Positions 43,468-53,632 of a DNA stretch of 64,000 nucleotides are shown here, piece by piece. Origin of the DNA: Saccharomonospora sp. CUA-673 (GTDB lineage: Bacteria; Actinomycetota; Actinomycetes; Mycobacteriales; Pseudonocardiaceae). Below the pieces are notes generated by a model. It searched no databases, was not told the origin of the DNA, and saw nothing but the letters and a program-made list of their open reading frames with translations. The position numbers were made by a program, and so were the translations under genes. The stretch spans positions 116,427 to 180,426 of the forward strand of contig NZ_MKKE01000077.1 of assembly GCF_001942305.1 (NCBI RefSeq). Direction: 5' to 3'. Numbering within the stretch: the first letter of the stretch is position 1; each line of letters starts with the position of its first letter.

Positions 43468-45474
43468 GTGTCAGTCCTGTCCAGCTTCGTGTGGAGTGTC
43501 GCCGACACCCTGCGCGGTCCGTACTCCGAGGCCGAGTACGGCTCGGTTGTCCTTCCCTTCACGGTGTTGCGTCGCCTCGAGTGCGTCATGGAACCGCACC
43601 GCGAGACGATGGCCGAGATCGTCGCCCAGTACCCGGGTGAGCAACAGCGCCGTACCCATCTGAAGCTCAAGACCCGCACGCCCGATAGTGCGGGACTGTC
43701 CTTCTGGACGGAGAGCGACTACACGCTGAAGAAGGCACTACAGGACCCGGACAACCTGACTGAGAACCTCATCGATTACGTCGGCGGGTTCTCGGCGAAC
43801 TTGGACGTGTTCAAGTCCTTCGACTTCGAGACGGTCATCCGCACGCTTGACGCCCGCGACCGGCTTGCCCAGGTCACGCGCCACTTCGAGAAGATCGACC
43901 TATCGCCCGACGCGGTCTCCAACGCCGACATGGGCGATCTGTTCGAGAACCTCATCTACCGCTTCGCCGAGTCGGCCAACGACGGCGCCGGCCAGTTCTA
44001 CACGCCGCGTGACGTCGTCCGGCTTCTCGTCGACCTGGTCTATGCCGAGGACACCGATGCGCTGCGCGACCGCGGCACGGTCCGGTCGATCTACGATCCG
44101 ACTGTCGGCACCGGCGGCATGCTCACGGTGGCCGAAGAGCACTTGCATGGGCTCAACCCGGAGGCGTCGACGGCGCTATTCGGCCAGGAGATCAATTCGC
44201 GGACGTACGCGATCTGTAAGGCTGATCTACTCATCAAGGGCCAGGATCCCTCCAACGTCCGCCAGGGCGACACACTCGTCGTCGACCGGTTCGCCGACGT
44301 CCGCTTCGACTACGTGCTGTCCAACCCGCCGTTCGGCACCGACTGGAAAGCCATCGAGTCGGATGTGAAGCACGAGCACGCCCGCGGCGGTCAAGGCCGG
44401 TTCGTGCCCGGGCTGCCAGCTGTCGGCGACGCCGCGATGCTGTTCCTGCTGCACGTGGCCTCGAAGATGCGCGACGTCGACAGCACTGGCCGCGGCGGCA
44501 AAGCCGGCATCGTCCTCAACGGCTCACCGCTGTTCAATGGCGGTGCAGGCTCCGGCCCGTCGGACATCCGCGGCCACATGCTGGAGAACGACCTGGTCGA
44601 GGCCATCGTGGCCCTGCCTAACGACATGTTCTACAACACCGGCATCGCGACCTACCTGTGGATTCTGTCGAACTCCAAGTCTCCGGAACGCCAGGGCACG
44701 GTGCAACTCATTGACGCCACAGGTCTGGGTTCGAAGATGCGCAAGTCGATCGGATCGAAGCGCGTCGAGATCTCCGATGACCACCGCGCCGACATCGTCC
44801 GCGCGTTCGTCGGCGACCCGGGCGAGGACGACGACACAGCGGTGCCGGTGAAGATCTTCGCCAACCGCGACTTCGCCTACTGGACCATCACGGTCGAACG
44901 CCCCCTCCAGCTCCGGTTTGAGTGCACCCCGGAAACGATCAGCGCAGTCGCGGAGCACAAGAAGCTCGGGCAGATCCCCGGACTCACCGAAGCGCTGGAG
45001 TCCTTCGGTGATGAGCCCTACCTGAATCGCGAGAAGTTCATGCTCGAACTCGGCAGGCATTTCGGCGGTACCGGTCTGACGCTGACAACGGCGCAACGCA
45101 AGGCCCTGTGGCAGACCATCGGCGTCCACGACGAGACAGCCGAATACTGCCGCGTCGCCTCAGGGCAGAACAAGGGCGAGATCGAGCCCGACCCCGGGCT
45201 GCGGGACACCGAGAACGTCCCCTTCGGCTGGGGCGGGCACCCCAAGACCCACGAAGCCCTCCAAGAGACGGTCCAAGCATACGTCGACGCCGAGGTCAAA
45301 CCCCACATCGACGACGCCTGGATCGACTGGGACAAGACCAAGACCGGCTACGAGATCCCCTTCACCCGCCACTTCTACACCTACGAACCACCCCGTCCCC
45401 TTGAGGAGATCGACAAGGACCTTGAGCGCGTCGTCGGCGAGATCATGACGCTGCTGCGGGAGGTGGAGTCGTGA
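43468..45474 (+). CDS. hsdM: Type I restriction-modification DNA methyltransferase (HsdM)
   Basis: 668 aa N6-adenine methyltransferase subunit. N-terminal HsdM domain (VWSVADTLRGPYSEAEYGSV, LPFTVLRRLEC), GQFYTPRDVVRLLVDLVY, SAM motif DPTVGTGGML near residue 210, catalytic motif IV SNPPFG near 285, GKAGIVLNGSPLFNGGAGSG. Long C-terminal helical part contacting HsdS. Starts GTG 43468 with GGAGA upstream. Its stop overlaps the hsdS start (GTGA). Forms M2S with HsdS and R2M2S with HsdR. Confidence 0.95.
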   Translation: MSVLSSFVWSVADTLRGPYSEAEYGSVVLPFTVLRRLECVMEPHRETMAEIVAQYPGEQQRRTHLKLKTRTPDSAGLSFWTESDYTLKKALQDPDNLTENLIDYVGGFSANLDVFKSFDFETVIRTLDARDRLAQVTRHFEKIDLSPDAVSNADMGDLFENLIYRFAESANDGAGQFYTPRDVVRLLVDLVYAEDTDALRDRGTVRSIYDPTVGTGGMLTVAEEHLHGLNPEASTALFGQEINSRTYAICKADLLIKGQDPSNVRQGDTLVVDRFADVRFDYVLSNPPFGTDWKAIESDVKHEHARGGQGRFVPGLPAVGDAAMLFLLHVASKMRDVDSTGRGGKAGIVLNGSPLFNGGAGSGPSDIRGHMLENDLVEAIVALPNDMFYNTGIATYLWILSNSKSPERQGTVQLIDATGLGSKMRKSIGSKRVEISDDHRADIVRAFVGDPGEDDDTAVPVKIFANRDFAYWTITVERPLQLRFECTPETISAVAEHKKLGQIPGLTEALESFGDEPYLNREKFMLELGRHFGGTGLTLTTAQRKALWQTIGVHDETAEYCRVASGQNKGEIEPDPGLRDTENVPFGWGGHPKTHEALQETVQAYVDAEVKPHIDDAWIDWDKTKTGYEIPFTRHFYTYEPPRPLEEIDKDLERVVGEIMTLLREVES

Positions 45475-46669
45475 CGACGCTTCAGGCGGCTGGGCGCGAG
45501 GTCCAGAAAGTCGGGAACCGTTGGCTGGCGGAATTGCCCGCCGACTGGTCAGTCACCAGGTTGCGGTTCACTTGCGATATTGCGACTGGATCCGGCGACA
45601 CTCAGGATGCCGACCCTGACGGTGAGTACAGTTTTTTTTTGTTCGGTCACCGAACCCCCTGCAAAGTACAAACTTTACGTTCGACACGGAGGCCGTGCTC
45701 ACGGCAGGCGATGGGGCTGTGGGCGAAGTGTTTCACCACGTCAATGGCAAGTTCCACGCCCATCAGCGCGTTTACGTTCTGAGCAACTTCCGCGGCGTGG
45801 TTCCGCGTTATTTCTTCTACCACTTCTCATCCTTCTTCCGACTCATGGCACAGGATGGATCTGCACGGACCACGGTGGACTCGGTGCGTCGGTGGATGCT
45901 CACCGACATGCCGATCCCGCTTCCACCTCTCGACGAGCAGCGCGCCATCGCTGACTACCTGGACCGTGAGACAGCCCAGATCGACGCGCTCGTGGCGAAG
46001 CAGGAGGAGTTGCTGACGTATCTGGCCGAGCGCAAGCGATCGGTGCTGGATCACGTGTTGGCGGACGTCGATGGTGAGACTCGGCGATTGCGATGGCTGT
46101 ACCGACCGTCGAGCGAGGCGAACAAGCCCGATGAAGAGGTGCTGTCCGTCTACCGCGAGCACGGCGTCATCTCGAAGTCATCTCGGACAGACAACTTCAA
46201 CAAGACGCCTGAGAACGTCGATCGCTACCTCCTGGTTCGGCCTGATGACTTGGTCGTCAACAAGATGAAGGCATGGCAAGGTTCGCTGGGGATCTCGGCC
46301 CATCGCGGAATCGTCAGCGGGGACTACGAGGTGCTACGTCCGACGACGTCAGATCTCGATCCCGAATATGCCCACTTCCGGCTGCGATCGCCGGAGATGG
46401 TGCTTGAGTACCGGCTCCGCTCACGGGGCGTCCGGCCCGCCCAGTGGCGTCTCTACTGGCAGGACCTGGGCGACGTTGAGGTGATCGTCCCGCCCTTCGC
46501 CGAGCAGCGAACCGCCGCTGTGCGGATTAAGTCGGAGACATCCCAGATCGACACACTGATCGCTAAGGCTGAAGAGCACATCGCGTTGGCGAAGGAGCGC
46601 CGCTCGGCGTTGATCGCGGCGGCGGTGACGGGGCAGTTCGATGTACGCACGGCACGGAAGGCGGGCTGA
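45471..46669 (+). CDS. hsdS: Type I specificity subunit (HsdS), out of frame at a T9 tract
   Basis: Two target-recognition domains joined by a conserved helix. Domain 1 starts NRWLAELPADWSVTRLRFTC. After GEYSFF it loses frame at nine T (45632-45640). Ten T would give YSFFFVRSPNPLQSTNFTF and continue into EAVLTAGDGAVGEVFHHVNG. First spacer PIPLPPLDEQRAIADYLDRE, ETAQIDALVAKQEELLTYLA. Domain 2 follows (DLVVNKMKAWQGSLGIS, VIVPPFAEQRTAAV) and a closing helix. About 400 aa if repaired. As read, only 103 residues would be made. The tract may be phase variable or a base-calling loss. Confidence 0.9.
45632..45640 (+). repeat. hsdS: Homopolymer T9 tract in hsdS
   Basis: Nine consecutive T in a genome near 70% GC, exactly where hsdS loses frame. 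Ten T restore the frame. Candidate slipped-strand switch. Confidence 0.8.
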
Positions 46670-46674
46670 GGACG

Positions 46675-49600
46675 ATGGTGACTGCTGACCCGACGGGCGA
46701 GAAGGCCTTCGAGACGGAGATCGCCGAGTACTTGGCCGAGCATGGCTGGGAGTACAGCGAGACCGACGCGGGATACGACGCCGAGCGGGCGATCTGGCCA
46801 GAGGACGTGATCTGGTGGCTGACCGAGACGCAACCAGACGAGTACGCCAAGGTTGTCCGCGTCGGCACTGCTGCGGAGGCTGGGGATCGTGAGGCGCTGT
46901 TGTCGTCTCTGGTATCTCGCCTGGACACGCCGATGAGTTCCGGTGGCGGGACGTTGAACGTGCTGCGGCGAAAATTCTCCCATACCCGAGGCGCGACTGC
47001 GCATTTGCGGATGTGCCAGTTCAAACCGGCTACGACGCTCAACCGTGAGACCACTGAGCATTACCGGAAGGTGCGGCTGCGGGTTGTACGGCAGGTGCAT
47101 TTCTCCCCGAAACGGGGCGATACGCGTTCGATCGACCTGGTCTTCTTTGTGAACGGTTTGCCGGTCGCGACGTGTGAGCTGAAGTCGTTCTTCAAGCAGA
47201 AGTGGCGCAGCGCGGTGACGCAGTACCGGAAGGACCGGGACCCGGCCGGCCAACCACTCCTGGGCTTTGGCACTCGGGCTCTGGTTCACTTCGCTGTTGA
47301 TGATGACCAGGCTCATATGACGACGAAGCTTGCCGGGGAGAAGACCTACTTCCTGCCCTTCAACCGCGGCCACGAGAACACTGGTGCTGCCGGAAACCCG
47401 CCGAATCCCGGCGGGGCGGCCACGTCGTACCTGTGGGAGCAGGTTCTGCAGCGTGACAACCTACTGGCGATCCTCGGATCGCAGATGTTCCTCAAGACCG
47501 AGGTCGACGAGGATCCTGCCACCGGCAAGATCAAACGGTCCACGACACTCATGTTCCCGCGCTATCACCAGTGGCGGGCAGTGACGAAGCTCGTCGACGC
47601 GGTCGCCGACGAGGGGCCCGGCCGGCGCTACCTCATCGAGCACTCCGCTGGTTCGGGCAAGACCAACACGATTGCCTGGACGGCGCACCGCCTTGCCCGG
47701 TTGCATGACGAGGCGAACGAGAAGGTGTTTGACAAGGTCATCATCGTGTCCGACCGCCGAGTCCTGGATGCTCAGTTGCAGCAGGCGGTCGAGCAGGTCG
47801 ATGACACGGCGGGCACGGTCGCGGTGATCGATTCCGCGGCGGTGCGTCGTTCGGGTGGGTCGAAGTCGCGGGCGCTGCTGGACGCGCTGACCGGATCGCC
47901 CCTGGTCGTCGTGGTGACCATCCAGACCTTCCCTTTCGTGAAGGGGCTGTTGGACACGACGCTGGGCGATCGGAACTTCGCGGTGATTGTCGATGAGGCG
48001 CACACGTCGCAGTCGGGCAAGACCGCGGCGGATCTGAAGCAGGTTCTCACCGAGAGCGGTCACGTCACCGACGAGGACGAGCTCGACAGCCAGGACGTCG
48101 TCAACCAGGTCGTCGAGTCCGGTTCCTCGCTCGATGAGCAGATCAATGCGGACACAGCCGCCCGTGCCGGGGCGCGGAATGTGTCGCTGCTGGCCTTCAC
48201 GGCCACGCCGAAGGCGAAAACGAAGCAGCTGTTCGGCCGCGATGATAATGACGGTAAGCCAGTGTCCTTCGATGTCTACCCGATGCGGCAGGCGATCGAA
48301 GAGGGCTTCATCCTCGATGTGCTGCGCGGCTACCAGACCTACCGCACCGCGTTCGAGATCGAGCAGCACGACGACACCGGCCTGGTCACCGGCATCACCG
48401 TCGGGGCGGACGGCGGCGAGGACCGGCTCGTCGACCCGAAGGCGGCGACGCGCAAGATCATGCGTTTCGCCAATCTTCATCCCACTAATGTGGGACAGAA
48501 GGTCGAAATCATCGTCGAGCACTTCCGCGCCAACGTCGCCCACCTGCTGGACGGACATGCGAAGGCGATGGTCGTGACCGACTCGCGCCAGGCCGCCGTG
48601 CGGTACAAGATCGAGACTGACAAGTACCTCGCTCAGAAGGGCTACGGCTACAAGTCCATCGTGGCCTTCAGCGGCAAGATCAGTGACGGCGAGTACGCGC
48701 TGACCGATGCGACCGAGGCGACGCTGAACCCGGGCCTCGGTGCTGACTTGGCCCGGGAGTTCCGTCGGCCCGAGTACCGGCTCATGTTGGTCGCTGACAA
48801 GTTCCAGACCGGTTTCGATCAGCCGCTGCTATGCGCGATGTACGTGGATAAGAAGCTACCGGACGTCCACGCGGTGCAGACGTTGTCACGCCTGAATCGC
48901 ACCTATCGGGCCCCGTCTGGGGAGGTGAAGGACCGGACTTTTGTGCTGGATTTCGTCAACGACCCCGACGGTGGGCGCCGACACAGTCCCACGCTGCACT
49001 CGCGGCGGCGGTAACGCCGGCATGCGACGAGTACGCCAACCGCTGGAACGAGGCACTCGATGCCCAGGACAGCGAGGCTCTCGACGAGCTGCGCACCTTC
49101 CGCAAGGACTGCGGTTCCTACGTGCGGCTGTACGACTTCATGTCCCAGGTCGTCGACTACGGCACCAGCGATCTGGAGAAGCTCGCGGAGTTTCTACGCC
49201 AGCTCGTCCACGTATTGCGGTCAGAGGACTCCGGTGAGGCCGTCGACGTGAGCGGTCTCGAGCTGCGGCGCGTGCGTCAGGTCGACCAGGGCAAGGCCGA
49301 CATTGCCCTGTCCGGAGACCAGGACACGCCGAGCCTGGCCGGTATCACCGGTGTCGGTTCCCGCGTCTCGCGCCAGGACCCGCAGCAGGAACTGCTGTCC
49401 GATGTGGTGGCCCGGATCAACGCCCTGTTCGGGTCCGAGTTCGCCGACCCGCAGATCGAGGGCTTCGTCGTTGCCGCCGCCGGCATGGCCGAGGAAGACC
49501 CCCGCATCGCCGACCAGATCGACCACAACGCGCTCGACCAGTTCATGTCCTCGCCCGAGCTGCGCGAGACCCTCACCGACGCAGCCGTGCTCAACGAGGG

Positions 49601-49742
49601 CGCGTTCGGGAAACTCACCGGCGCACTCACCGGCGAAAGCGATCGCGCCGACGAGTTCATTCGCCTCATCGGCGCATACCTCTACCAGGCGCGTCGACTC
49701 CGGACGGACAACGAGGCGGAACCCGACGACGCTGAGGAATAG
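46675..49742 (+). CDS. hsdR: Type I restriction endonuclease/translocase (HsdR), frame-broken
   Basis: N-terminal nuclease domain with the PD-(D/E)xK pattern in IDLVFFVNGLPVATCELKS. SF2 motor: Walker A EHSAGSGKTNTIAW near residue 322, VDEAHTSQSGKT near 440, LLAFTATPK, FQTGFDQPLL, QTLSRLNRTY. The frame ends after LDFVNDPDG near 48965. The shifted frame runs on through DEYANRWNEALDAQDSEALD, YDFMSQVVDYGTSDLEKLAE to 49742, the usual helical C-terminus. One missing base joins them, giving about 1022 aa, although the junction stretch matches the family only loosely. ATG 46675 is 5 bases after hsdS. Confidence 0.9.
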
Positions 49743-50003
49743 CCAGCAGAGGCGCCTCGAGGAGGTCGACGGTGGATGGTAGCGAGGGAGGCGTGCGGTC
49801 TCCGGCGGCGTAACGGTTCGAGATGGCCTCGCCTTCGGCGGTGATCGCCTTGTCATCGGCGGACAGGCCGAGGTACGCAGCCGTAGCGGGTCGTGTCTCG
49901 AACGTCGCGATAGCACCTCACGACGACGTACCTCCGAGCGTTTCCACGAAGGTCGAAACCAGTTCGGGGTAGGCGTGTATATCGCGTCGCTACTTGCGTG
50001 GCC

Positions 50004-50567
50004 TCATGCCTGGTGGGTGGTCCATTCGTCGGCGAGTATCGAGTAGAGCACGGAGTCTCGCCAGGCGCCGTTGGTGAAGACGTGATCACGCAGTATACCT
50101 TCGCGGGTGAATCCGACGCGCTGGACGACGGCGTGGCTGGCCGCGTTCTCGGGCCCGATAGCGGCCGACACCCGGTGTCGTTGCAGGGCTCCGAAGGCCA
50201 GTTCCAGCATGGCGCGGACAGTGTCGGTGGCGTATCCACGGCCTTGGTGGTCGGCCGCGATGGCGTAGCCCAGCTTCGCGGCCTGAACACCGGCAAAGCC
50301 GAGACGTGCGAAGCCGACGACCCCGCCGGATGGGCTCTCCCCCTTCGGGGTTATCGCGAGGTAGTACTCCGACCGGGGTTCGACCTGGGCGCGTTCCAGG
50401 ATCCCGTTCAGCATGGCCGAGGCTTCGTCGCGGGTGCGTGCGTCGAACGAGAGGTGGGCCGTCACGCGCTCATCGCCGACGATGCGGTGCACGTCGTCGA
50501 GGTCGTCAGGTGTGAATTCCCGGATCCTGACGTGTTTGCCAACGAGATCGATTCGGTGGTTGGTCAC
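50004..50567 (-). CDS. GNAT-family N-acetyltransferase (RimJ/RimL-like)
   Basis: 187 aa. HVRIREFTPDDLDDVHRIVG start, GGVVGFARLGFAGVQAAKLG, acetyl-CoA motif GYAIAADHQGRGYATDTVRA, NAASHAVVQRVGFTREGILR and a C-terminal DSVLYSILADEW. This is the layout of alanine/ribosomal N-acetyltransferases and aminoglycoside-type relatives. ATG overlaps the stop of the upstream regulator (ATGA), so translation is coupled. Substrate unknown. Confidence 0.9.
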   Translation of the reverse strand: MTNHRIDLVGKHVRIREFTPDDLDDVHRIVGDERVTAHLSFDARTRDEASAMLNGILERAQVEPRSEYYLAITPKGESPSGGVVGFARLGFAGVQAAKLGYAIAADHQGRGYATDTVRAMLELAFGALQRHRVSAAIGPENAASHAVVQRVGFTREGILRDHVFTNGAWRDSVLYSILADEWTTHQA

Positions 50568-51877
50568 TGGGGCAACGTAAGGGGTTCGCTGCTGAATGTA
50601 TGCAGGCGGTCGTGCAACTCGCCGCCGACTGGGCCGCCTTCCACGGCCTGTACTGCTCGCCGCACCTGATCGACGGCTGTCACCACGCCGTGGATTCGCT
50701 TCGATGAAGGCAACTCCAGGACGGGTGCGACCGCCTCGGCAGCACCGTCGATCTCGCCGCGATGAACCCTGGCGATCGCAAGTGCGCAGCGGGTACCGGC
50801 TTCGTCGCCGAAGGCCCGCTCGGGTGCTGGTGCGTGGGCGTAGGCGTCCAAGGCTTCGCCTGCGAGAACCTCGGTTCTATCCGCTACCGGTCCGCCGCCC
50901 CAGGCCAGAGCATCCGCCGAATAGTAGAGCTGGCGTGGCCTGCCGAACCGGCAGAGGCCGCCCAGCTCGTCCAGCTCGTCGCCGGTGGCATGTTCACGAG
51001 CTTCGGTGGCACGGTCGATCGCGTCTTGGGCACCGGTGACGTCGCCTTGTGCGGCGAGGCTGCGCGCTTCGCTGGAGGCGAGCCACACCGACGACGTGCC
51101 GCGCGTCTGCCTCGCGAACTCGGCGCCCTTCCTGGCGTAGCGCGCGGACTCGACCAGTTGGCCGGACCAATACGACACCAACGCCTGCAACCCGCGTACC
51201 CAGGCACGGAGTCCGTCATGGCCTGCGTTGTCCGCGGCCGAATAGGCCGCACGAGCCTGCGTCATCGCGTCGCTGGGCGAGCCGAGGTCGTGGGAGGCCT
51301 TTGCCATCAAGCCGGATGCCACTCCTGCTAGAAGGTAGAGATCTCTGGCTTGATCTGGCCTGACGTGTCCGCCGAGCAGGGAGAATGCCCGCGATTGCGT
51401 GTCGGCGATATCTCCGAGCAGCTGTTCCAACGGCTGCTGCTGGTAGGCACCAGTCAGCCGACGCACGTCGTCGGTCAGCTGGTCCAAGGATTCGGCTCCC
51501 ACGGTCGAGGCCTCCGTCTTCGTAAGGAAATCGCGCGCCTGTTGAGCGGCGTGAGCGACCACCTGTCCCTGCCAATGATCACGCTGGGGAGGCCGTCGCG
51601 ATGGCGCATTCCGGTGGTCGGTCGTGTCTAGAGCACCGATTCCGAATGGCGGGCCCAGGAGGCGCCACGCCGGTTCGCCGAACACACGCTCAAGTGCTGC
51701 GCGGGCGTGTGGATACGGAAGTCCGCGGATGTCACCGGCGACCCATCGATGCGCCTGCCTTTCCGACAGGTCCAACCCAGCGACCCGCGCGTACTCCGAG
51801 CGGAGGCTGTCCAGGGTCATATGCCTTTGGCGGAGCACCTGCTCCAACCGTGTGCGCGGTACGCCGGTGTCCGTCAC
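50564..51877 (-). CDS. TPR-type regulator of Streptomyces style
   Basis: 437 aa. An N-terminal divergent HTH (RLEQVLRQRHMTLDSLRSEY, LSERQAHRWVAGDIRGLPYP) is followed by about 300 residues of TPR-like helices (DLYLLAGVASGLMAKASHDL, AYSAADNAGHDGLRAWVRGL, EARSLAAQGDVTGAQDAIDR). Such proteins act as signal-responsive regulators near accessory genes. GTG 51877 chosen. The frame runs 39 codons further up with no homology. Divergent from the gene cluster starting at 52030, which it may control. Confidence 0.82.
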   Translation of the reverse strand: MTDTGVPRTRLEQVLRQRHMTLDSLRSEYARVAGLDLSERQAHRWVAGDIRGLPYPHARAALERVFGEPAWRLLGPPFGIGALDTTDHRNAPSRRPPQRDHWQGQVVAHAAQQARDFLTKTEASTVGAESLDQLTDDVRRLTGAYQQQPLEQLLGDIADTQSRAFSLLGGHVRPDQARDLYLLAGVASGLMAKASHDLGSPSDAMTQARAAYSAADNAGHDGLRAWVRGLQALVSYWSGQLVESARYARKGAEFARQTRGTSSVWLASSEARSLAAQGDVTGAQDAIDRATEAREHATGDELDELGGLCRFGRPRQLYYSADALAWGGGPVADRTEVLAGEALDAYAHAPAPERAFGDEAGTRCALAIARVHRGEIDGAAEAVAPVLELPSSKRIHGVVTAVDQVRRAVQAVEGGPVGGELHDRLHTFSSEPLTLPQ

Positions 51878-52029
51878 AACAACCCCCACAGGTTCGGTGA
51901 TCGCCGGCTCGAGCGTAAACCGACCAGTGTCGACCTGGCGATGCGTCGATGGTGGATGGCAGCAGAAGTCATGAGATGGCAGCCGACGCGTCATTCCCGT
52001 GACAACGATCGCCGAGCCAATCTGTCGCC

Positions 52030-52494
52030 ATGACGGACAGCGAACTACCGGGCACGACCGGTCAGCATTCGATACCAGGCGGGTCGCTTGCGGCTCCGCA
52101 GTACGCGGAGTACCGGTTTATCACCTGGTTCACCAGCGCGAAGGATGGGTGGAGTCACGCCGTGCCCGACCAGGAATCCGGACGGGCGTTCAGAACAGGC
52201 ACGGCACCCGGGGCAGCTTGTGGTCACGTCGTGATGCCGGTGCCACTGACAGCATCTCCAGGGCCTCGATGCGTCGGTTGTCGGCGCGTCTTCCAGGCCC
52301 GGCCTCGCTTGACGCGCGCCGACACGCAGAGGGAACGCCGGGGCCATATGTGGTTGTGGATCCGGAGACTGCTCTGCTCCAAGCCCCCTGCTCGGTCCGG
52401 ACCCCGTCGTCCCCTCGACCGGACCGAGCAGGGCCTCCACGCCCGCCTCGCCCGAAGTGAGGTTCGGCAGTTCCTCACGAAAGATCGATCATGA
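52030..52494 (+). CDS. Small protein with Cys4/His zinc-binding-like motif
   Basis: 154 aa. Family not named. EYRFITWFTSAKDGWSHAVP, then a likely zinc knuckle C-G-H-V-V...C-V-G-C (CGHVVMPVPLTASPGPRCVGC), then a basic tail. Such proteins accompany TPR regulators in streptomycetes. Its stop overlaps the next ATG (ATGA). First gene of the 52-59 kb cluster. Confidence 0.7.
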   Translation: MTDSELPGTTGQHSIPGGSLAAPQYAEYRFITWFTSAKDGWSHAVPDQESGRAFRTGTAPGAACGHVVMPVPLTASPGPRCVGCRRVFQARPRLTRADTQRERRGHMWLWIRRLLCSKPPARSGPRRPLDRTEQGLHARLARSEVRQFLTKDRS

Positions 52495-52847
52495 CCTCCC
52501 TCAGCGCGGATGAAGCGTCGCATCTCGCCGCGATCAAGCGAAGCATGAGTGTCGGGTTCCGGTTTCTGCATCTTTACGACAGCACGGGCCAGGCCGTCGA
52601 GGCTATCCATGCTGAGCGTCGGCTTGGCGGGCTGATTGAGACGTACACGGTCCAGGCCACGACCGAAGCCGTGGCTGCGCGGTTTCGCACTGAGGACTAC
52701 CCGAGTGGCCATCCGCTCTGGCAGGAGCACGGCACAGTCGCCGACGTAGTTACGGCGCTTCTGGCATTGCCTCCGAACGGAACGCCGGGCGCACCGACGA
52801 CTGCACGCCGCCCTTCCAGCGCACTCTGGATTCCCCGTGACATCTGA
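52491..52847 (+). CDS. Hypothetical protein (118 aa)
   Basis: Not recognised. IKRSMSVGFRFLHLYDSTGQ and LIETYTVQATTEAVAARFRT suggest an alpha/beta domain. WQEHGTVADVVTALLALPPN looks like a closing helix. Coupled by ATGA to the preceding gene. The last 20 residues are Pro/Arg-rich. Its 3' end overlaps the start of the next small gene. Confidence 0.68.
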   Translation: MTSLSADEASHLAAIKRSMSVGFRFLHLYDSTGQAVEAIHAERRLGGLIETYTVQATTEAVAARFRTEDYPSGHPLWQEHGTVADVVTALLALPPNGTPGAPTTARRPSSALWIPRDI

Positions 52848-53018
52848 CAACCGACATGGCGTGGACCGCATCGGGGTCTTCTCCGGCGACCTTGAGGACG
52901 AGATCCCGACCGAACCCCTTCGTTGCGTGGTAGTCGACACGCCACTGCACCACACGTGGCAACGCCAACTCCCGAGCTGCTCACACGGCTCCTCGACGCT
53001 CTGAAGAACAGCCTGTAA
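52837..53018 (+). CDS. Small protein (about 60 aa), frame-broken
   Basis: GTG 52837 opens TSDNRHGVDRIGVFSGDLED and RCVVVDTPLHHTW. The plain frame stops at 53004. The -1 frame instead gives ATPTPELLTRLLDALKNSL and stops at 53018, a much more natural C-terminal helix. One missing base near 52960 explains it. Overlaps the previous gene by 11 bases. Function unknown. Confidence 0.55.
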
Positions 53019-53044
53019 CCAGCGAAAAGGAAGACTCCGGCACG

Positions 53045-53542
53045 ATGATCGATCAACCGGTCGAGTACGACGCTGACGTAACGAGCCGTCGAGACGTCGA
53101 CTCCGGCACAGGGATGTGCCAGGCCGCAGACCTGTGGCGCATATACGCGTACCTCGTGGTTCATGCGAAGGACGACAGGTCCGGCGAGGACAACATCGTC
53201 GTCGTCCGTGGACAAGGTGAGTCCTGGGTTTTGCCCGGCGGATCTGTCCGCGATGTGCGTGTGACGCAGTCACTGGTCGAGCGCGTCCGAGAGAAAACCG
53301 GGCTCACGATGCCTGAGTCGGCCTTGACCTTCGTCGGTGCGTTCGGAGCGGCGACCGACCCAGCGGCGACCCTTTCCCTGCTGTGGGAAACAGCCATCGA
53401 GAGCGCGGCGCTATCGCCGCAGGAGGACTGCCGTTGGGCCGATTACACCGGTCTACGCCAGCCGATGCCTCAAGTCCCCTTGTCCGACACCGTCCACACC
53501 TGTGCCGATTTCGCCCACATGACACCCCTGCACTGCCCATGA
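53045..53542 (+). CDS. Nudix-like protein with degenerate Nudix box
   Basis: 165 aa. VVVRGQGESWVLPGGSVRDV leads into a Nudix helix, but the catalytic REUxEE box reads VERVREKTGL, with the second Glu replaced by Lys. Phosphohydrolase activity is therefore doubtful, and a nucleotide-sensing role is possible. A following ETAIESAALSPQEDCRWADY is typical of the fold. ATG 53045 follows AAAAGGAAG. Part of the cluster leading to the epimerase. Confidence 0.75.
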   Translation: MIDQPVEYDADVTSRRDVDSGTGMCQAADLWRIYAYLVVHAKDDRSGEDNIVVVRGQGESWVLPGGSVRDVRVTQSLVERVREKTGLTMPESALTFVGAFGAATDPAATLSLLWETAIESAALSPQEDCRWADYTGLRQPMPQVPLSDTVHTCADFAHMTPLHCP

Positions 53543-53632
53543 CCGGCGGCGGGGCGGTGTCGACCCCGACCGCGCACCGCTCCGCCGTCCTCCATGTCCG
53601 ACACCCGATTTCAGGTTCCGGAGGTACACGAC

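Noticed and set aside
49743..50003. Possible small genes between hsdR and the acetyltransferase
   Set aside because: Frames there are Arg/Thr/Pro-rich and lack start signals; treated as non-coding.
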